A stretch of 64,000 nt of DNA, taken from Lachnospiraceae bacterium (lineage in GTDB: Bacteria > Bacillota > Clostridia > Lachnospirales > Lachnospiraceae). Positions 60,185-64,000 of this stretch are shown here, piece after piece. Positions within the stretch are counted from its first letter, which is position 1; the number at the start of each line of letters is the position of its first letter. The stretch is from assembly GCA_017550535.1 (NCBI GenBank), contig JAFZOS010000065.1:124001-188000 (forward strand), given 5' to 3'. The notes under the pieces are model-generated. The model saw nothing but the letters and a program-made list of their open reading frames with translations, was not told the DNA's origin and did no database searches. Position numbers and translations under genes: made by a program.

Positions 60185-63100
60185 TCTTTCTCTCCAAACT
60201 GATCTTTTTCTTTCGTCAGCAATCCGATTATCGTATCGTATTCATACCTGTCTGATGCAGCCCTAAGCTCATCATACAGTTCCTTCTCCTTATCCGGAAC
60301 AGAGTATTCCGCCATCTCCGCAAATATCCCGGCAAGCAGGTCACAATCCATCTCCTCGGCGGCCGTCTTTATCTGTGTATAGAATTCACTCATAAGATAT
60401 TCATCGGCTTCCGTTTTTACGGACTGCCTGTTTACTTCATCGCTGCCGGATTCCCGAACTTCTTCAAATACCGGTGACAACAGCTCCCCAAGCCTTCTTA
60501 ATCCGTCTATGAATCCATTGTGATGTTCGTTGATATAAGGAATATCTTCTGCCTTACCCGCATCCTCAAGTTTCTGTGCTTCTTCTCCGAATCCGGCTGC
60601 ACCTATTATCTTTGCCGAGCTCTTAAGCGCATGGACTTTGATCGTATAGTTACTGTAATCTTTATCTTCAAATAAACGGTTCAATTCCTCCGCTTTATCA
60701 TCGATGGATCTGTAAAACATCTCAAGAACGATCATATATGAGCTTTCGTCACCACTGTGCTTTATACCCTCGTTCACGTCAATGGGACTGCTCTCAAGAG
60801 GTGACAGCCTTCCGTGATCATCCTTTGTCTTTTCAGCCTCATTACTGTCTTCTTTTTTCTTTTCATTCACTCCCGATACCTTGTCTTCGGGAATATAGAA
60901 AAGCAGCATCTCCTCAAGCTTTTCGGGATCTATCGGTTTGGTAAGATAATCATCAAAGCCTGCTTCTATGTACTGTTCTCTTGCACCCGATATCGCATTT
61001 GCGGTCAGACACACGGCCGGAGTATCGGCATTCGGATTTGTCTGACTCTTCCTTATCTCATGCAGTGTTTCTATACCATCCTTACCGGGCATCATGTGGT
61101 CAAGGAATAAAATATCATACTTAACGTCACCCGAAAGCATTATGCCCTCATCACCGCTGTCTGCCGTATCGATCCTTACGCCCGTCTGCTTTATGAGGCT
61201 CTTAAATACCATAAGGTTCATCGGATTATCATCCACCATCAGGATCCTTGCATCGGGCGCCGTAAACTTTTCATGATACCTGTTTCTGCCGTCAATATGC
61301 TCCCTGTATGCTCCCTCATAGTCTCCCAGAAGTTCACGTCCCACAACCCGCTGCTTTAACGAAAAGCTGAATGTAGAGCCTTTGCCGTAAGTGCTGTTTA
61401 CCTTAAGCGTGGAACCCATAAGTTCGAGCAGACTCCTCGTGATGCTCATGCCGAGGCCGGTACCCTCAACATTACGGTTCCTCACTTCATCGATCCTCTC
61501 AAACTCCGAAAACAGCTTCTTTAAATCCTCTTCACGTATACCGATACCCGTATCCTTTACCGACACATTAAGCATTATGCTGTCGGGATCGTCATCTATC
61601 TTATCGTAACCTATACTGAACGTTATACTGCCCTTTTCAGTATACTTGACCGCATTCGTTAAGATGTTCGTTATGATCTGTTTTACCCTTATCTCGTCAC
61701 CGTTAAGCAGTTTGGGAATATTCCTGTCAAAGTCAAGGTTTAAGATAAGACCCTTCTCATCGGCACGTTTATATACCATATTCACCAGATCATTTATCAC
61801 CGAAGAAAGATCGTAATCCACCGGTATTATCTCTATCTTTCCCGCTTCTATCTTTGAAAAATCAAGTATATCGTTAATGATGCCAAGGAGTGTCGAACCT
61901 GCTGCCTTGATATTCTCGGAGTAGGTAAGGATCGCAGAGTCGTCACTCTCCCTAAGGATCATCTCATTCATGCCAAGCACCGCATTAATGGGCGTCCGGA
62001 TCTCATGAGACATATTGGAAAGGAATGCCGACTTTGCCTCGCTCGCCGCTATGGCCCGCTGCGACATATCGATAAGCTTCTCCCTTTCTTTTCTTTCCTT
62101 ATCGATATCCTCCGCCAGCCACAGGACATGCGATATCCTTCCTTCATCGGAACGTTTTGACACGATGAACCTTACACGCATCCATTTACCGTTCATTGTA
62201 AGAAACTCAAGCGCCAGCGTATCTATATCATGCATGCGTTCATCAAGTGTATCAAGATCGACGAAAGAGAGAGTATCTTCTTTCATCTTTTCATCCGTTA
62301 CGTTAGACATTACCTTCTTTATAGTGCTGCGCGCATTGTTATGTTCATCTCCGACAAGCGAATTGACGATACTATTCTCGGATTTTATCTCGCTGAAAGA
62401 ATCATCCGGCAGATCCACATCATAAACCGACATATAGATATTTGATATAGATGATATCTGTTTATTTAAATGTTCCGCTATCCTGCTCCGCTGATTTGAT
62501 TTGTTCATGATATGAGACAGCACAACAACGGCGGCGATAACGAGGATAATGGTGATCCACAGGAGCATATTAAGAGGGCGGAAAGTACTTGTCGCATTCT
62601 TGACGGAAAGACAGCACCAGTCATTCTCGATTTCGGCCATATAGGCTATATAGCGCGAGCCTGCATAATCAAATTCAAAGTAGCCCTTCTCGGTATTCCT
62701 TGCCTCGTCCACGAGGACTGCCCAAAATGTACCGCTTTCATCACTGTAGTTTTTTCCCACCTCGCTCCTGTCCGAATGGGCAACTACCATATTATGGCTG
62801 TCAAGTATGACCTCGTAGTCCGAGCTTCCGGACCGAACCGCTTCTTCCGTCAGCTCCTGTATCATGTCGAGCGTTATATCCATCGATACGACACTCTCGC
62901 CGTCTACAAGAGACTTGGCTATGGCCATCATTACATTTCCCGTCTGGGCATCCATATAAGGCTCTATCATTGTGATCTTGCCGTTGTTTCCGATCGCCTT
63001 TTTATACCAGGGACGTTCCGTCGCAACAAAGTCATCATCCGGAACCCACAGAACACCGTCAAGGAACTCGCCGTTGACGTATGCGTACAGACCGGTCGTG

Positions 63101-63447
63101 TTCTCAAAGACAGTACTGGTAACTGCCGTCGACTGACCGACGAGATAATCAAGTATCTCCGCATTGGAACGACCATCCTCAATCATACCGTCCATGGTAT
63201 ATGCCGTAAGCTTAATGGCATCGATACTCGTTGACAGATAATCGTTAAAACTGTCTGCCGTCTGCATCGCACTCACCTGGCCGTCCTTTATGATACCGGA
63301 CCTTTTTTCCGTATAGATCATATTATAATATGACAGTATTATGCCCACAAAAAACACAATAACGGTTCCTGTGATAATATAATTCTTTATCGCATCACGT
63401 CTTTCGGTTCCGATCTTAATCTGCAGCCTGTCAAATCCACTCATCAA
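60181..63447 (-). CDS. Hybrid histidine kinase: dCache-PAS-like-HisKA-HATPase-REC-Hpt
   Basis: A 1088-aa protein. A membrane helix (about 22-45), extracellular dCache sensor (about 46-285; DDDFVATERPWYKKAI and GNVMMAIAKSLV are typical), second membrane helix (about 293-315), a PAS-like region (about 330-450), HisKA with SNMSHEIRTPINAV (His 481), HATPase with ILTNAVKYTEKGS and EGTGLGMSITRSLLELMGS, receiver (about 735-860, ILFLDHMMPGKDG), Hpt with YTIKVHALKSSAKIIGA and the shared helical tail. The dCache domain probably reads a small extracellular molecule. Start and stop overlap neighbours by 4 bp on both sides. Confidence 0.92.
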   Translation of the reverse strand: MMSGFDRLQIKIGTERRDAIKNYIITGTVIVFFVGIILSYYNMIYTEKRSGIIKDGQVSAMQTADSFNDYLSTSIDAIKLTAYTMDGMIEDGRSNAEILDYLVGQSTAVTSTVFENTTGLYAYVNGEFLDGVLWVPDDDFVATERPWYKKAIGNNGKITMIEPYMDAQTGNVMMAIAKSLVDGESVVSMDITLDMIQELTEEAVRSGSSDYEVILDSHNMVVAHSDRSEVGKNYSDESGTFWAVLVDEARNTEKGYFEFDYAGSRYIAYMAEIENDWCCLSVKNATSTFRPLNMLLWITIILVIAAVVVLSHIMNKSNQRSRIAEHLNKQISSISNIYMSVYDVDLPDDSFSEIKSENSIVNSLVGDEHNNARSTIKKVMSNVTDEKMKEDTLSFVDLDTLDERMHDIDTLALEFLTMNGKWMRVRFIVSKRSDEGRISHVLWLAEDIDKERKEREKLIDMSQRAIAASEAKSAFLSNMSHEIRTPINAVLGMNEMILRESDDSAILTYSENIKAAGSTLLGIINDILDFSKIEAGKIEIIPVDYDLSSVINDLVNMVYKRADEKGLILNLDFDRNIPKLLNGDEIRVKQIITNILTNAVKYTEKGSITFSIGYDKIDDDPDSIMLNVSVKDTGIGIREEDLKKLFSEFERIDEVRNRNVEGTGLGMSITRSLLELMGSTLKVNSTYGKGSTFSFSLKQRVVGRELLGDYEGAYREHIDGRNRYHEKFTAPDARILMVDDNPMNLMVFKSLIKQTGVRIDTADSGDEGIMLSGDVKYDILFLDHMMPGKDGIETLHEIRKSQTNPNADTPAVCLTANAISGAREQYIEAGFDDYLTKPIDPEKLEEMLLFYIPEDKVSGVNEKKKEDSNEAEKTKDDHGRLSPLESSPIDVNEGIKHSGDESSYMIVLEMFYRSIDDKAEELNRLFEDKDYSNYTIKVHALKSSAKIIGAAGFGEEAQKLEDAGKAEDIPYINEHHNGFIDGLRRLGELLSPVFEEVRESGSDEVNRQSVKTEADEYLMSEFYTQIKTAAEEMDCDLLAGIFAEMAEYSVPDKEKELYDELRAASDRYEYDTIIGLLTKEKDQFGEKE

Positions 63448-64000
63448 AACTGCTTCCCTTCATATGCATCTAATATCGCAGCCGGATCACGTTTAATCGC
63501 AGCATCCTTAAGCATAAGGAAGAAATCCTCCCGGTCTTTCGGAATACTGTAGTCTTCCATTTCTTCAAATACCATATCAAGACTTTCAAAATCACCAAGC
63601 TCGGCCGCCGACTTTATCTGTTCAAAAACCATGCTCATAAGATACTCATCGGCTTCAGGTTTTCCGGAAGCTTCCTGTTCCCCGGCAGCTTCCTTTTTAT
63701 CCTCAAACAGGTCGGACAACGGCTCCTTCAAACCGGTGAATGACGTCATAAACGTTCCGTGATGTTCCCTGATGTAACCTGTATCTTCTGCCTTTCCGGC
63801 ATCCTCAAGCAGCTGAGCTTCCTCCGAAAGACGGACAGCCCCTATAAGACGGAGGGAACTCTTGGCCGCATGAACTTTTATCGTATAATCCTTTATGTCT
63901 CCTTCCTCAAGGAAGCGCTCGATCTCAGCCGATTTTTCATCTATTGAGCCAAGGAACATTTTAAGCAGCGGCAGATAATCCTCAAAGGAACCGCTGTTTG
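63444..64000 (-). CDS. C-terminal Hpt end of another hybrid kinase (runs off right edge)
   Basis: The frame continues past base 64000: the codons before the first internal ATG (63959) read NSGSFEDYLPLLK, the usual Hpt lead-in. The Hpt motif is YTIKVHAAKSSLRLIGA, and the last 80 residues are the tail shared with the two other Hpt kinases (KPEADEYLM, EEMEDYSIPKD). Only about 185 residues are visible. The stop overlaps the next kinase start by 4 bp (ATGA). It would be a hybrid kinase with receiver and Hpt, encoded upstream in the same operon. Confidence 0.85.
   Translation of the reverse strand, partial: NSGSFEDYLPLLKMFLGSIDEKSAEIERFLEEGDIKDYTIKVHAAKSSLRLIGAVRLSEEAQLLEDAGKAEDTGYIREHHGTFMTSFTGLKEPLSDLFEDKKEAAGEQEASGKPEADEYLMSMVFEQIKSAAELGDFESLDMVFEEMEDYSIPKDREDFFLMLKDAAIKRDPAAILDAYEGKQF

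Noticed and set aside
62512-63234. 240-codon open frame on the plus strand
   Set aside because: It lies wholly opposite the dCache kinase, shows no domain, and its composition fits an antisense shadow.
1-64000. tRNA, rRNA, CRISPR array, insertion sequence or prophage
   Set aside because: I looked in all intergenic gaps and saw no cloverleaf, repeat array, transposase or integrase.

Overview
The window reads as a chromosomal segment of a motile, anaerobic member of the Lachnospiraceae (Butyrivibrio/Roseburia-like Clostridia). The evidence is a Gram-positive flagellar operon placed directly behind codY, a ferredoxin-dependent indolepyruvate oxidoreductase, hybrid kinases of clostridial type, a DUF4358-like/SGNH/DHHW cluster, and consensus sigma-A promoters with good Shine-Dalgarno sites. 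I see no rRNA, tRNA, CRISPR array, insertion sequence or prophage. Most genes lie on the minus strand, so operons run from high to low coordinates.

Layout in minus-strand transcription order. (1) 64000-49742: a phosphorelay island with the end of one hybrid kinase, a dCache hybrid kinase with Hpt, a REC-GGDEF regulator, a second hybrid kinase, a hybrid kinase carrying a DegV lipid-binding domain, and a response regulator. It continues into a DHHW-SGNH-DUF4358 envelope cluster. (2) 49741-49143: no protein gene, but a promoter with perfect -35 and -10 hexamers, about 350 nt of foldable sequence and a very strong terminator, which I read as an abundant structured non-coding RNA. (3) 49142-45252: amidase, beta-CASP metallo-beta-lactamase nuclease, thyA. 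(4) 45247-44162 (+): membrane diguanylate cyclase. (5) 43990-40601: ilvE-iorA-iorB. (6) 40575-39478 (+): HisC/CobD-like aminotransferase. (7) 39397-32343: a four-gene operon of unknown function with a 1188-aa helical-repeat protein, an Hsp70-like protein, a TPR protein and a coiled-coil membrane protein. (8) 32298-31942 (+): PilZ protein. (9) 31842-24974: purB-purA-VanZ-lepA-hemW. (10) 24872-20345: PAS/GGDEF/EAL protein and HD-GYP-like protein. (11) 20212-15386: comM-dprA-topA. (12) codY. (13) 14235-1: flgB-flgC-fliE-F-G-H-I-J-motE-like-fliK-flgD-(TIGR02530-like)-flgE-motA-motB-fliL-fliM, running off the left edge.

How the genes fit together. Two themes recur. Motility and cyclic-di-GMP are represented by the flagellar operon, two diguanylate cyclases with intact active sites, an EAL protein, a degenerate HD-GYP protein and a PilZ receptor. 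Nutrient state is represented by CodY next to the flagellar operon and by ilvE-iorAB. The order comM/dprA/topA/codY/flgB resembles the Bacillus subtilis dprA-topA-...-codY-flgB region. Several junctions are compact: promoter -35 boxes lie inside the loops of the preceding terminator, a stop codon forms a terminator loop, and two divergent promoters share one -10 region. The best candidates for undescribed biology are the Hsp70-like/TPR/helical-repeat/membrane operon (32343-39397), the orphan structured RNA (about 49222-49569) and the DegV-containing hybrid kinase with its Hpt-tail module (53387-56770).
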